Origin: JAAFJU01 sp043764895
Lineage (GTDB): Bacteria; Cyanobacteriota; Cyanobacteriia; Leptolyngbyales; Leptolyngbyaceae
Direction of reading: 5' to 3'
Length of the DNA stretch: 32,218 nucleotides
Assembly (NCBI GenBank): GCA_043764895.1
Contig: JAYUJY010000089.1
Coordinates: 1 to 32,218, forward strand
The translations under genes and the position numbers were made by a program. Positions 23,506-31,152 of the stretch are shown here, piece by piece; position 1 is the first letter of the stretch; every line of letters begins with the position of its first letter. The notes beneath the pieces are model-generated. The model ran no database searches and had not been told where the DNA came from. It saw only the letters and a program-made list of their open reading frames with translations.

Positions 23506-24021
23506 GTCGTGTTTACTCAACCAAACTTGACAATTTTCAATCACTTCCTTATCCAAGTCTCTCATTTTTCCATGTTCCTCCTGAGACTTATCCCCAACAT
23601 ATTTTTCCCAGATCTCATCGTATTCCCAGTAAGCCCCAACCAAATTCTGTAGATCATGCGAATCATCTACAAAATTCTGGCTGCGCTCATAGAGGTTACA
23701 AACTCTACAAACTTCCATGATTCTAGCCAAACCAACTTCCGGCTTAATCGCTAATGTTGCAATTTGCTGAATGGAATATTGTAGAACAGCCCACATACAC
23801 TCTTCAATGGAGTCCGGCACAACAACATCCAACGCAGCTAGCGCGTCCATAAAAGCAGGACCGATTTCCAACAAGTTATCCTTCGCATCAAGTGCAGCAT
23901 CGACTAAAGCAGGTGAATAGAATCCTGCATTTAAGGCTTCATCAGCTACTTCCCGAAGTTCAGTGCAAGTTGCCAAATTGAGGCGATAACGAGATCCATG
24001 AAACTTTAGCTTGTCAAACAT
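23473..24021 (-). CDS. First integron cassette gene, unrecognised 182-aa protein
   Basis: The product is mostly helical, acidic and soluble, with segments YRLNLATCTELREVADEAL, IEECMWAVLQYSIQQIATLA and NLVGAYWEYDEIWEKYVGD. No signal peptide, membrane span or catalytic motif is recognised. A dozen tryptophans and tyrosines, and the size, fit an immunity-protein or regulator-like cassette product, but this is not evidence of function. The frame extends to a GTG at 24054, only 8 bp from the cassette boundary; the ATG at 24021 is the first good start. Its last codons form one arm of the attC. Being next to attI, it would be the most recently inserted and best expressed cassette in a working integron. 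Confidence 0.75.
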   Translation of the reverse strand: MFDKLKFHGSRYRLNLATCTELREVADEALNAGFYSPALVDAALDAKDNLLEIGPAFMDALAALDVVVPDSIEECMWAVLQYSIQQIATLAIKPEVGLARIMEVCRVCNLYERSQNFVDDSHDLQNLVGAYWEYDEIWEKYVGDKSQEEHGKMRDLDKEVIENCQVWLSKHDVEQPQCTGTI

Positions 24022-24061
24022 TGATGAGAACAGATAAGTACTCCGAATGCCCACACCGAAA

Positions 24062-24068
24062 ATCTAAG
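24062..24068 (-). other. Candidate attI/first-cassette boundary
   Basis: On the minus strand the sequence CTTAGAT differs by one base from the R' box GTTAGAT of the first cassette's own attC. A junction here gives a cassette of 643 bp, nearly equal to the second (641 bp). The first base C instead of G is atypical, so the site may be mutated. Confidence 0.5.
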
Positions 24069-24088
24069 ACATAGAACAATTATTAGAC

Positions 24089-24254
24089 AGAAATTTTCCG
24101 TATAAACACCCCAGAGGAGCAATATCTAGAAATTTTCCGTATATTCCCTGGATAATAGCAAGAAACTTTCTGAGTATCATCCATATAGGGAGGATAGCAA
24201 GAAAACTTCTTAATATCCTCCCTGTAAGCAAGATAGCAAGAAAAATTCTGGATA
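24089..24254. repeat. Five palindromic iterons in the intI leader / attI region
   Basis: Units begin AGAAA at 24089, 24128, 24161, 24200 and 24239 (spacings 39, 33, 39, 39 bp). Units 1 and 2 read AGAAATTTTCCGTAT. Unit 3 is AGAAACTTTCT, unit 4 AGAAAACTTCT and unit 5 AGAAAAATTCT, i.e. AGAA-N3-TTCT palindromes, each followed by an AT-rich step. GGGAGGATA (24188-24196) and TATCCTCCC (24214-24222) form a 9-bp stem around unit 4. The last unit ends just before the intI start codon. They could be integrase-binding repeats of attI or operator sites controlling intI and the divergent cassette promoter. Confidence 0.85.
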
Positions 24255-24256
24255 AC

Positions 24257-25227
24257 ATGACCATGGAAAACCGTCCTAAAAAGCTATTAGAGCAAGTTAG
24301 CGACCAAATTCGCTTGAAACATTACTCTTATCGTACAGAAGAAACCTACATCCAGTGGATCCGACGTTACATCTTGTTTCACAATAAACGCCACCCAAAA
24401 GATATGGGCGTTCCAGAAATTGAAGCGTTCCTGAGTCATCTTGCCGTTGAAGGCAATGTCTCCGCCTCCACCCAAAATCAAGCCTTGAGTGCCTTACTTT
24501 TCTCTATAAGCACGTCTTAAAGCAAGAATTAGATTCTCGGATCGATGCAATCCGCGCAAAACGCCCCACCTATCTCCCCACCGTCCTCACCCCTCAAGAA
24601 GTCCGATCGATCCTCACCCACCTGTCCGGCACTCACCGACTCCTCATCCAAATCCTCTACGGCAGCGGTCTCAGACAGACAGAATGCCTACAACTCCGGG
24701 TCAAAGACCTAGATTTCCAACAATCACAAATTATGGTCCGATCGGGCAAAGGCGGCAAAGATCGCATCACACCCATGCCAAATAAAGTCATCGAACCTTT
24801 ACAAGAACATCTTCAAACCGTCCAACGAATTCATCAGCAAGACCTAGAGCGAGACGCAGGAAAAGTCCCGCTTCCCTACGCCTTAGCCAAAAAATACCCC
24901 AACGCAAACCGTGAATGGGGTTGGCAATTCGCATTCCCCGCTAGCAATCTCAAAAAAGACCCAAGTGCCCCCTTCGCCTATCGTCACTCACTCTACGAAA
25001 GCGGCCTACAAAAATCCCTGAAACAAGCCGTTCGCACCGCAAAAATAACAGAAAATGTCAGTTGCCACACCTTCCGCCACTCCTTCGCAACCCATCTCCT
25101 ACAAAACGGCTACGACATCCGCACCATCCAAGAACTCCTCGGTCACAGCGATGTCAAAACTACCATGATCTACACCCACGTTCTCAACCGTGGAGGTCGC
25201 GGTGTCGTCAGTCCCCTCGACTCTTAA
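24257..25227 (+). pseudogene. intI: Integron integrase (IntI), single frameshift
   Basis: A tyrosine recombinase of the IntI group, 323 aa when read through one frameshift. The N-terminal DNA-binding part has HYSYRTEETYIQWIRRYILF and SASTQNQALSALLF. The catalytic arginine is in YGSGLRQTECLQLRVKDLDF, the lysine in GKGGKDR, HxxR in CHTFRHSFATHLL, and the final H and nucleophile Y in LLGHSDVKTTMIYTHVL. The insertion ALAKKYPNANREWGWQFAFP between the second and third boxes is specific to integron integrases and absent from XerC/D. One C is missing around 24502-24503 (LLF then LYKHVLK in the other frame), giving an early stop at 24518-24520. Everything else is intact, so this is either a very recent loss or a base-calling error. 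Confidence 0.92.
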
Positions 25228-25267
25228 ATAAAAACAACGTTCACTCCAGTTTTAAAACCGATCGAGA

Positions 25268-26542
25268 CTACATCGTCCGAACCCGATGACCAATATCGCG
25301 GCGATAATAAATGCCGTCAAATTCGATTTTTTCAATAGCTTGGTAGGCTTTTGAAAAAGCTTCGTCAAACGTGGGAGCGATCGCCGTAACGCCTAAGACT
25401 CGACCCCCATCAGTAACCAAACCCGTCTTTTTCAGGTAGGTTCCAGCGTGAAACACGATCGCATCTTCAGCTTCGGCAGCGGCAACTCCAGCGATCGGTA
25501 AACCGCGTTTGTAACTCCCAGGGTAGCCTCCAGATGCAGCGACAACGCAAGCGGAAACGGCATCTTTCCAGACCAACGGTCCAAATTCAGTCAAACGTCC
25601 TTCGGCGCAGGCCAGCATCAGTTTGTGCAGCGGGGTTTCGAGAAGCGGCAAAATAGCTTGGGTTTCGGGATCGCCAAACCGACAGTTGAACTCAATCACA
25701 TTCACGTCGCCGCCAGGAGAAATCATCAGTCCAGCGTAGAGAATGCCGCAATAGTGAATGCCTCGATTTTGTAACTCCGCCAGGGCGGGTTCTAGAACTT
25801 GGGTTTGGACCCGCGCCATAATCTCAGGCGTGGCCACAGGAGCCGGAGCATAAACGCCCATACCGCCCGTGTTTTCTCCCATGTCGCCTTCGCCAATGCG
25901 CTTATGATCTTGGGCCGGAAGGAGGGCAATGATGGTTTTTCCATCGGTGACGGCTAGGACAGACGCTTCCTCGCCGAAGAGGCATTCTTCAATGACCACC
26001 TGCGATCCGGCAGCACCAAACTGTCCATCGAAGCAGCTTTCAAGCGCAACGATCGCCTGTTCGACCGTCTCCGCCACCGTCACGCCTTTCCCTGCGGCGA
26101 GTCCATCGGCCTTGATCACAATAGGCGCACCTTGGGCTTGGACATAGGCGATCGCAGGGGCAAGCGTCGTAAACATTTCGGCTTTTGCAGTGGGAATCTT
26201 TGCAGCAGCCATGAGCGCCTTGGCCCAGGTTTTGCTAGCTTCGATTTGTGCGCCTTCTTTGCTCGGTCCAAAGACTTTGATATTTTTGGCGCGGAGATAA
26301 TCACTAATGCCCTCAGCAAGGGGCACTTCAGGACCAATGACCACAAGACCCATATTATTGACCGTACAAAACCGGGCAATGCCTTCAAAATCGTCTTGAG
26401 TCAGTTCGAGATTGCGGCACCGAGGGAGCGCTGCTGTTCCGCCGTTGCCGGGAACGCACGTCACCTGGACCCGCTCATCCTGAAGCAAGCTCCACACGAT
26501 CGCATGTTCTCGCCCACCGTTACCCACGACCAAAACTTTCAC
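25268..26542 (-). CDS. purD: Phosphoribosylamine-glycine ligase (GAR synthetase)
   Basis: A complete 424-aa PurD, which joins phosphoribosylamine and glycine with ATP in step 2 of purine synthesis. VLVVGNGGREHAIVWSL at the N-terminus, the ATP-grasp domain (IVIKADGLAAGKGVTVAE; EECLFGEEASVLAVTDG), the GVYAPAPVATPE loop and FNCRFGDPETQAILPLL metal-site motif are all present. The start is a GTG at 26540-26542, supported by GGAG 8 nt upstream and by family alignment at MKVLVVGNGG. It is convergent with intI (40 bp apart) and divergent from the TPR gene. Confidence 0.97.
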   Translation of the reverse strand: MKVLVVGNGGREHAIVWSLLQDERVQVTCVPGNGGTAALPRCRNLELTQDDFEGIARFCTVNNMGLVVIGPEVPLAEGISDYLRAKNIKVFGPSKEGAQIEASKTWAKALMAAAKIPTAKAEMFTTLAPAIAYVQAQGAPIVIKADGLAAGKGVTVAETVEQAIVALESCFDGQFGAAGSQVVIEECLFGEEASVLAVTDGKTIIALLPAQDHKRIGEGDMGENTGGMGVYAPAPVATPEIMARVQTQVLEPALAELQNRGIHYCGILYAGLMISPGGDVNVIEFNCRFGDPETQAILPLLETPLHKLMLACAEGRLTEFGPLVWKDAVSACVVAASGGYPGSYKRGLPIAGVAAAEAEDAIVFHAGTYLKKTGLVTDGGRVLGVTAIAPTFDEAFSKAYQAIEKIEFDGIYYRRDIGHRVRTM

Positions 26543-26727
26543 AGCGTCTGCTCCAACGTCTTAAAACTTACTTGACCTGCTTTAGGATTATAAATCTAGC
26601 GTCAGGCTCAAAGCTGCATAATAGTATCATCGGGGTTAGCGTCCAGTTCGTCTGGGTAAGTGCGATTTTTAAAGTGGCTACTTTAAAATGGCTACTATCA
26701 ATGTTGGGTGGAAGAGCAGGTGAGATT

Positions 26728-28086
26728 TTGAAGGGTAAAGTTTTGATCAGATTAAAGCTGCTGGGGATTTCAGGATTTTTAGGAACCTGGGTGGGGATGA
26801 GTGCCCTCAACCAAACCGCCGCCGCCCAAACCACCGAACCCGTCGTTGTTCAGCGAACCCGCGAACCCGAATACCCAAAAGTCATGCCGCCCGATCCAAA
26901 ACGGGTTCCACCCAATCCGTTAGACGACGAGACTCCGGATCCACTCTTCCCCGATCGCACCCGTCTCCTAGGCGAACTGGGCCGCGAAGAACTGCGATCG
27001 ACTTTAGACGGTCTAAGTACAGAAGCCAATCAGCTTTGGGTTCAAAAAAAGCCCGATGATGCCTTCAAGCTTTGGTTTCGAGAGCTGCGGCTGCGGCGGA
27101 TTTTGGGCGATCGCGACGAAATCTTTGCCATAGCCCGAATCGGTGAAATCGCTTGGCAAAATAATCGTACCCGTGATTTACGAGACATCACCGAACGACT
27201 CCATAAGATTCAGCTTAAAATTGCAGCCCCCACAAATTTGGCTCCCACAAACTCAGCTACTACTTCAGACTCAATTTTGACGCCTCCTTCAGAGTCACGC
27301 GTAGAACTGAATGAATATTTGGCTTTGGCTTACCAAGTGGTGCGATCGCCGCAGCTTGCCCTGTCCATTTATGAACCGAGACTTCAGCAGTTGCGTGATG
27401 TACAAGCGAGTCTAGAGAATAATCCATTGGAAGGGTTCAAAACGCTAAATTCGATCGGACTGGTTCACCTCGATTGGTTCCGCTACGAAAAAGCCAGTCG
27501 AACCTATAGCGAACTGCTCCAACTGGCGCGCTTAACCAACGATCGCAGTTTAGAAGCCTTGTATTTAATCCAACTCACCTACATTGCCGAACAACGTCGG
27601 ACTTATAAAGACGCGATCGGCTCCCTTGAAGCGTTATTAAAACTCTACGCCACTCAGCCCGAGATTCAGCCTGCGCTCCACCTGCGTCTGGCCGAAAATC
27701 AAGATGCCGATCGCGCCTTTGATCGGGCAGAAACCAATTACAAAAAAACCTTCACCCTAAGCCAAACCCTAAGCCAAAGTTCCTACGGCAGTACCGCCCT
27801 CTTCAAACTCGCGGATCTCTACCGCCGCACCGATCGCCCCGCCGATGCCGCCCAAGTGTACGACTATCTCGTAGACGCAGAACAAGCCGTCTACAACCTG
27901 CACAATGCCATGAAAGCTGCTGATTTGCTGGGACAGATGCGATCGATTCAAAAAGACCATCGAGGCGCAATCTCCTCCTATGAGCAAGCACTGGCCCTTG
28001 CACGAACCTTAGCGATCGCCCCCGAACCTATTCAAAAACGCCTAGATCTCGCTCTTGAAAGCTTTGCTGCTGGAGCCAAACGCTAG
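26728..28086 (+). CDS. Exported protein with TPR-like helical repeats
   Basis: From the TTG at 26728 the product has a textbook signal peptide: basic KGKVLIRLK, hydrophobic LLGISGFLGTWVGMSAL, and AAA near residue 33 before a proline-rich linker (about 45-75). The rest is alpha-helical with TPR-like units (ANQLWVQKKPDDAFKLWFRE, RYEKASRTYSELLQLARLT, DRAFDRAETNYKKTFTLSQ, HRGAISSYEQALALARTLA). A periplasmic or lumenal scaffold role is inferred. AGGTGAG lies 3 nt before the TTG. The alternative ATG at 26701 or TTG at 26572 adds residues before the signal peptide and has no good Shine-Dalgarno. A strong terminator follows. Confidence 0.75.
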   Translation: MKGKVLIRLKLLGISGFLGTWVGMSALNQTAAAQTTEPVVVQRTREPEYPKVMPPDPKRVPPNPLDDETPDPLFPDRTRLLGELGREELRSTLDGLSTEANQLWVQKKPDDAFKLWFRELRLRRILGDRDEIFAIARIGEIAWQNNRTRDLRDITERLHKIQLKIAAPTNLAPTNSATTSDSILTPPSESRVELNEYLALAYQVVRSPQLALSIYEPRLQQLRDVQASLENNPLEGFKTLNSIGLVHLDWFRYEKASRTYSELLQLARLTNDRSLEALYLIQLTYIAEQRRTYKDAIGSLEALLKLYATQPEIQPALHLRLAENQDADRAFDRAETNYKKTFTLSQTLSQSSYGSTALFKLADLYRRTDRPADAAQVYDYLVDAEQAVYNLHNAMKAADLLGQMRSIQKDHRGAISSYEQALALARTLAIAPEPIQKRLDLALESFAAGAKR

Positions 28087-28178
28087 CACCAAAGCCTAAG
28101 GCCAACATCCTCCACAGCGTCTCCACTTCCGTAACTGATACTGCTAGTAGTCAGACGTGTGAATTCCCTGTAAGGTGT

Positions 28179-28223
28179 AAAAAAAGGTCGCTATCCTAAC
28201 GTTTTGGGTAGCGACCTTTTTTT
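28179..28223. terminator. Strong bidirectional terminator
   Basis: AAAAAAAGGTCGCTA (28179-28193) and TAGCGACCTTTTTTT (28209-28223) form a perfect 15-bp stem with flanking A and T runs. It can end transcription of the TPR gene from the left and of the GNAT locus from the right. Confidence 0.93.
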
Positions 28224-28250
28224 ATTAATTTTTGTTGAAGTTAAATATCA

Positions 28251-28337
28251 TGCCATTCGCAATCACCCACCGCTAACAACCATTTAAAAGTTGTCAACGA
28301 CCCTTCGGCGATCGGCGTGCATTGGAATTCTTATCCG
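28251..28337 (-). other. Degenerate attC-like sequence behind the GNAT gene
   Basis: TTCGCAATCACC (28256-28267) is identical to part of the attC at 23419. CAAT-CAC (28260-28266) pairs with GTG-C-ATTG (28317-28324), leaving the same single unpaired base. An inner ACAAC/GTTGT stem lies between. The R boxes are not recognisable, so the site is probably dead or coincidental. It lies directly 3' of the GNAT gene in cassette orientation. Confidence 0.4.
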
Positions 28338-28350
28338 GCATTACAATTAG

Positions 28351-28953
28351 CTAATCCTTTACTACAGAATCTGAGCCATCCAGCAGATCAATCAATGGCT
28401 TGAGGTCAAGGTACATCGTGCGATAGGGCGTTGAAGGCGGCAAAGTCTCCTCTGCATTTACGAATCGGAACCCGAATTTTTCGTAGAATCCAGAAGCGTC
28501 GTAGGGTGGTTCCTCATCTAAGTCATAGAGCGCATCCACTGCGATGAACCGAACTCCGATCGTCGGTGCAATTTCCCCAGCAACATATTCGATCGCCCAC
28601 TCAACCAACCGCCGACCTGCTCCTTTTGCACGCCTGTCGGCTGCCAGTAAACCAATCTTGATCGCTGGAAAGGTCTGGTACTGAACCCCTTCATCAATCA
28701 GGATCGGTTGATCGACTTCTAATTTATCGGCAATGAGCGTCATGTAACCCGCCAAGGCATCCCCGGAACGTACAATCCAGCACTGGCTGATACGAGCATT
28801 GATCTCCCGTTGGATCCGCCCTTGTCTCCAATAGGTGACAAACTCTCCACGCGCGCAACGAAATCCTTGTCCTAGTTCAGGCAACCTAGGCGTAACTTGT
28901 TCAACGGCAACTTCAGCGAAGTCAACCCCAGCGAATTTACTACTTAGCGGCAT
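28351..28953 (-). CDS. GNAT acetyltransferase, possible toxin
   Basis: A 200-aa GNAT-fold protein. Strand-rich QCWIVRSGDALAGYMTLIA and the acetyl-CoA-binding motif A (IKIGLLAADRRAKGAGRRLVEWAI) are clear, with the terminal YEKFGFRFVN typical of motif B. The frame reaches 28983, but the ATG at 28953 gives the natural start and a 14-bp overlap with the upstream 55-aa gene. This arrangement, a tiny gene overlapping a GNAT gene, is that of acetyltransferase toxin-antitoxin pairs, which acetylate aminoacyl-tRNA. The partner is not an obvious ribbon-helix-helix protein, so the role is inferred. A resistance or housekeeping acetyltransferase remains possible. Confidence 0.8.
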   Translation of the reverse strand: MPLSSKFAGVDFAEVAVEQVTPRLPELGQGFRCARGEFVTYWRQGRIQREINARISQCWIVRSGDALAGYMTLIADKLEVDQPILIDEGVQYQTFPAIKIGLLAADRRAKGAGRRLVEWAIEYVAGEIAPTIGVRFIAVDALYDLDEEPPYDASGFYEKFGFRFVNAEETLPPSTPYRTMYLDLKPLIDLLDGSDSVVKD

Positions 28954-29107
28954 TCTCGGATTTCCGGCGACGACGATCGGCAATCTTCTTCATCAGAGCG
29001 AGGGCAACCTCATTAGTGAGATGCCCTCCGCTCTGGATGGCTTGAGCTAGCTTGATAGCTTCGCTACCAGAAACAGGTTTTGAGATGGTTTGGAGAGGAT
29101 ATTTCAT
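28940..29107 (-). CDS. Tiny 55-aa gene overlapping GNAT, candidate antitoxin
   Basis: The ATG at 29105-29107 opens a 55-codon frame ending in TAG at 28940-28942, overlapping the GNAT start by 14 bp. The N-terminal PLQTISKPVSGSEAIKLAQA is followed by a helix (HLTNEVALALMKKIADR) and a very basic tail RRRRKSENAAK, which suits nucleic-acid binding and autoregulation. Composition and coupling argue for a real gene. The family is unrecognised. The 37-bp gap upstream holds its ribosome-binding region. Confidence 0.6.
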   Translation of the reverse strand: MKYPLQTISKPVSGSEAIKLAQAIQSGGHLTNEVALALMKKIADRRRRKSENAAK

Positions 29108-29144
29108 AGAATTAGTAGTGAACTAACCCCAGTATAGCAAGCCT

Positions 29145-29588
29145 TTAGACCTTCTGAGTCCAAGCGACACCGCCCATGACAATCCCTGCGATCGCAGAAA
29201 TCCCAAGAAAAGCTCTAGCAGGACTACCCTCTTCAATCGTGGGAAAGATTACGATACTGAGAACGGCAACCACGATCGCACCAATCCTCACGCCTTGCCA
29301 AAATTGACGTTTCATCGCTGGAGCATTTTCTGGATTTCCTGGGATGATCGACGCGTGAATGATGGCGACAATCCATAGCATAAACCCATAGCAAAACCAA
29401 TTGAGTGGTTTTCCGCCTTTTTCACTGGCAAGCATTGCTGGAGCGAGAGCCAGAAGTGCCATAAAAATTGGCATAGCAGGTCCAAAAATCAACATCATTA
29501 AACCGATGATGACGCATCCAGTAATCAGAAGTGCAGGATTGGCAGCATCAATGTTGGTGCTGGAATTTGATTGAGAATTTCGGGTCAT
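29145..29588 (-). CDS. Small integral membrane protein, unknown
   Basis: A 147-aa protein with about four predicted transmembrane segments: ALLITGCVIIGLMMLIFGPA with PIFMALLALAPAML, NWFCYGFMLWIVAIIHASII, IGAIVVAVLSIVIFP and AFLGISAIAGIVMGGVAW. The N-terminal 15 residues are polar, serine/asparagine-rich. No family motif is recognised. It lies 37 bp upstream of the 55-aa/GNAT pair on the same strand and 49 bp downstream of the 148-aa gene, so these minus-strand genes may be co-transcribed. Confidence 0.7.
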   Translation of the reverse strand: MTRNSQSNSSTNIDAANPALLITGCVIIGLMMLIFGPAMPIFMALLALAPAMLASEKGGKPLNWFCYGFMLWIVAIIHASIIPGNPENAPAMKRQFWQGVRIGAIVVAVLSIVIFPTIEEGSPARAFLGISAIAGIVMGGVAWTQKV

Positions 29589-29637
29589 AATTTCAGATAA
29601 ATGAACTGTTCAGGACTTGTACTGTAGCGATCAAATC

Positions 29638-30084
29638 TTAAGTATCCGCAAGTTTGGACTGCACATACTCTTGAAAAGCAGGAAGTCCACCCTTTGAATC
29701 CCAGGCTTCTTTGAACTGGGGCAAACCCTCTATGTGCATGGCATTACCACCCATGATAATGACTGGATAACCCAATATGGTGTCTGCTTTGGCTGATGGC
29801 GATGGATTAGGACTACCGATCGCCCAAACCACCTCAACAATTCGGTAAAGACTCCAATCACTTGGCGAGTCTTCACGTTCAGCCTGACGATTCAAGACTT
29901 TAACCAAATGTGTAATGTACCCGTGCTGTTTAAGCAGAATCAACTCATCTCTTTTAGGTTTACTAGCATTGGCTTCGTCATTCCTCCAAGTCAACTTAAA
30001 CAATGCAGATTCTTTAAACTCGCAATAAGCCCATCCATCAACAGGCTTCACATTCTTGATCCACTGGAGACGTTGTAAATTCAT
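29638..30084 (-). CDS. Unrecognised 148-aa soluble protein
   Basis: The frame is intact, with natural composition. It begins MNLQRLQWIKNVKPVDGWAY and contains alternating beta-type segments (DELILLKQHGYITHLVKVL, YRIVEVVWAIG) and a C-terminal helix region FQEYVQSKLADT. There is no signal peptide, membrane span or known catalytic motif. I do not recognise the family. It is 40 bp downstream of the response-regulator gene's stop, in the same direction. Confidence 0.65.
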   Translation of the reverse strand: MNLQRLQWIKNVKPVDGWAYCEFKESALFKLTWRNDEANASKPKRDELILLKQHGYITHLVKVLNRQAEREDSPSDWSLYRIVEVVWAIGSPNPSPSAKADTILGYPVIIMGGNAMHIEGLPQFKEAWDSKGGLPAFQEYVQSKLADT

Positions 30085-30124
30085 CTATTCTTTCACCAGG
30101 TGACTTGTTACGTATAACTAAGAC

Positions 30125-30775
30125 TTAAGCCATATTGTTTTCCAGCGTCCAACGCGCTAGCTCGGTCCGATTATGCAGTCCTGTTTTACCGAGCATATTG
30201 CTGACGTGACTCTCGATCGTTCGCTGACTAACATTGAGTTCTCCCGCGATTTCACGATTGGCCATCCCGCGTGCCACAAACTGAACCACACGAAGTTCCG
30301 TTGGAGTCAGCTCAACGTCAAACGGCACCTGCATCTTCGGCGAGCTTTCGCCACCCTTGGAATCCTTGTGCTGGATGAGGCGAGAGGCCTGCTTGAGCGA
30401 TGATTCGACTTGGGCGACGAGTTCTTCTGGTTCAAAGGGCTTCACCATATAAACATCGGCCCCAATGTTGAGACCTTTGACCCGATCTTGGCTTTGTCCC
30501 TTTGCAGAGAGAAAGAGTACCGGAATCCAACTGGTTTTAGGATCCGATCGAATCGTGCTAACCAAAGAATAGCCATCCATTTCCGGCATCATCACATCAC
30601 AGATGATCATGTCGGGGGTTTGCTGCTCTAGAACTTCGAGTGCTTCGCGACCGTTTTCAGCCGTCACGACTTCGTATCCCCGAAATTCCAAGTAATCTTT
30701 GACTAATAAAATAAGGTTAGGGTCATCATCAATGAGAAGTAGTTTTTTAAGCTTCCCGGCGTTGGTATCCTTCAT
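30125..30775 (-). CDS. NarL/FixJ-family response regulator
   Basis: A 216-aa two-domain regulator. The receiver domain (about 11-128) has the acidic pocket IDDD (15-18), phospho-acceptor D60 in MIICDVMMPEMDG, S90 in LFLSAKG and K112 in VKPFE. A short linker leads to a LuxR-type HTH (about 155-213; ELTPTELRVVQFVARG, NREIAGELNVSQRTIESHV). Phosphorylation by an unknown histidine kinase would activate DNA binding. The overall sequence resembles the cyanobacterial/plastid Ycf29-type regulators, but I cannot fix the orthologue. No kinase gene is adjacent. The 377 bp upstream must hold its promoter. Confidence 0.92.
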   Translation of the reverse strand: MKDTNAGKLKKLLLIDDDPNLILLVKDYLEFRGYEVVTAENGREALEVLEQQTPDMIICDVMMPEMDGYSLVSTIRSDPKTSWIPVLFLSAKGQSQDRVKGLNIGADVYMVKPFEPEELVAQVESSLKQASRLIQHKDSKGGESSPKMQVPFDVELTPTELRVVQFVARGMANREIAGELNVSQRTIESHVSNMLGKTGLHNRTELARWTLENNMA

Positions 30776-31152
30776 ATCGACTTGATTTACCTAGATCTGG
30801 AAAGGGTTTACGAAGCAAACAATCGAGTGGTCAGTTAGTCTGGGCCTGCCGTAGGAGAGTACGGATGCCAGGTCACAAAATAGCTGTCATATTTAGACTG
30901 ATATTTAAAAGATGCCCTTCTTATCTGGAAAACTATCTCACCGAGAAGAAAATCTCCTCAGTCATTTGTTTCTCAAACAAGATTGAACAACCCCCGACGT
31001 CATTCTCATTCTGGACCAAAAATAAGGCCCGAAATCACTGAGTGCGATCGGATACAAGATGTAGAAGTACTGATATTGTATACGACGCACCTAAGAGTAC
31101 GGCTTTAATTCTAGAAAAAGCTAAGAAAAAGAAGCGTCTAGCAATAGCCTGG
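30776..31152. other. Gene-free region between the response regulator and ferredoxin genes
   Basis: I see no convincing gene: a plus-strand frame at 31042-31392 overlaps the ferredoxin gene and is lysine-rich noise. There is a small hairpin TTGTTT-CTC-AAACAA (30966-30980). The region should contain the response-regulator promoter and the ferredoxin 3' end, but no element is certain. Confidence 0.5.

Larger units (their letters stand above)
22707..25227. mobile_element. Chromosomal integron: intI plus two cassettes with attC sites
   Basis: The layout is the canonical integron one. intI (24257-25227, plus strand) has upstream of it an attI-like leader, then divergently oriented cassettes on the minus strand. 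Taking the G^TTRRRY cut points, cassette 1 spans about 23425-24067 (643 bp) and cassette 2 spans 22784-23424 (641 bp). Each ends in an attC-like site of 86-87 bp with matching stem geometry. Cassette genes have almost no intergenic space. A further attC remnant lies distally. The integrase is frameshifted, so the array may now be static. Extent and identification are from sequence reading alone. Confidence 0.8.

Noticed and set aside
24089..24254. Possible CRISPR array
   Set aside because: The repeated core is only about 11-15 bp and imperfect, spacing varies (33/39), there are no unique spacers of constant length and no cas genes.
24064..24264. 66-codon minus-strand frame with repeated KFLAI-like segments
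   Set aside because: The protein repeats simply reflect the five DNA iterons in the intI leader; the frame crosses the intI start and the cassette boundary.
24257..25227. XerC/D or phage integrase
   Set aside because: The IntI-specific insertion and the divergent cassette layout fit an integron integrase better, and no phage genes are present.
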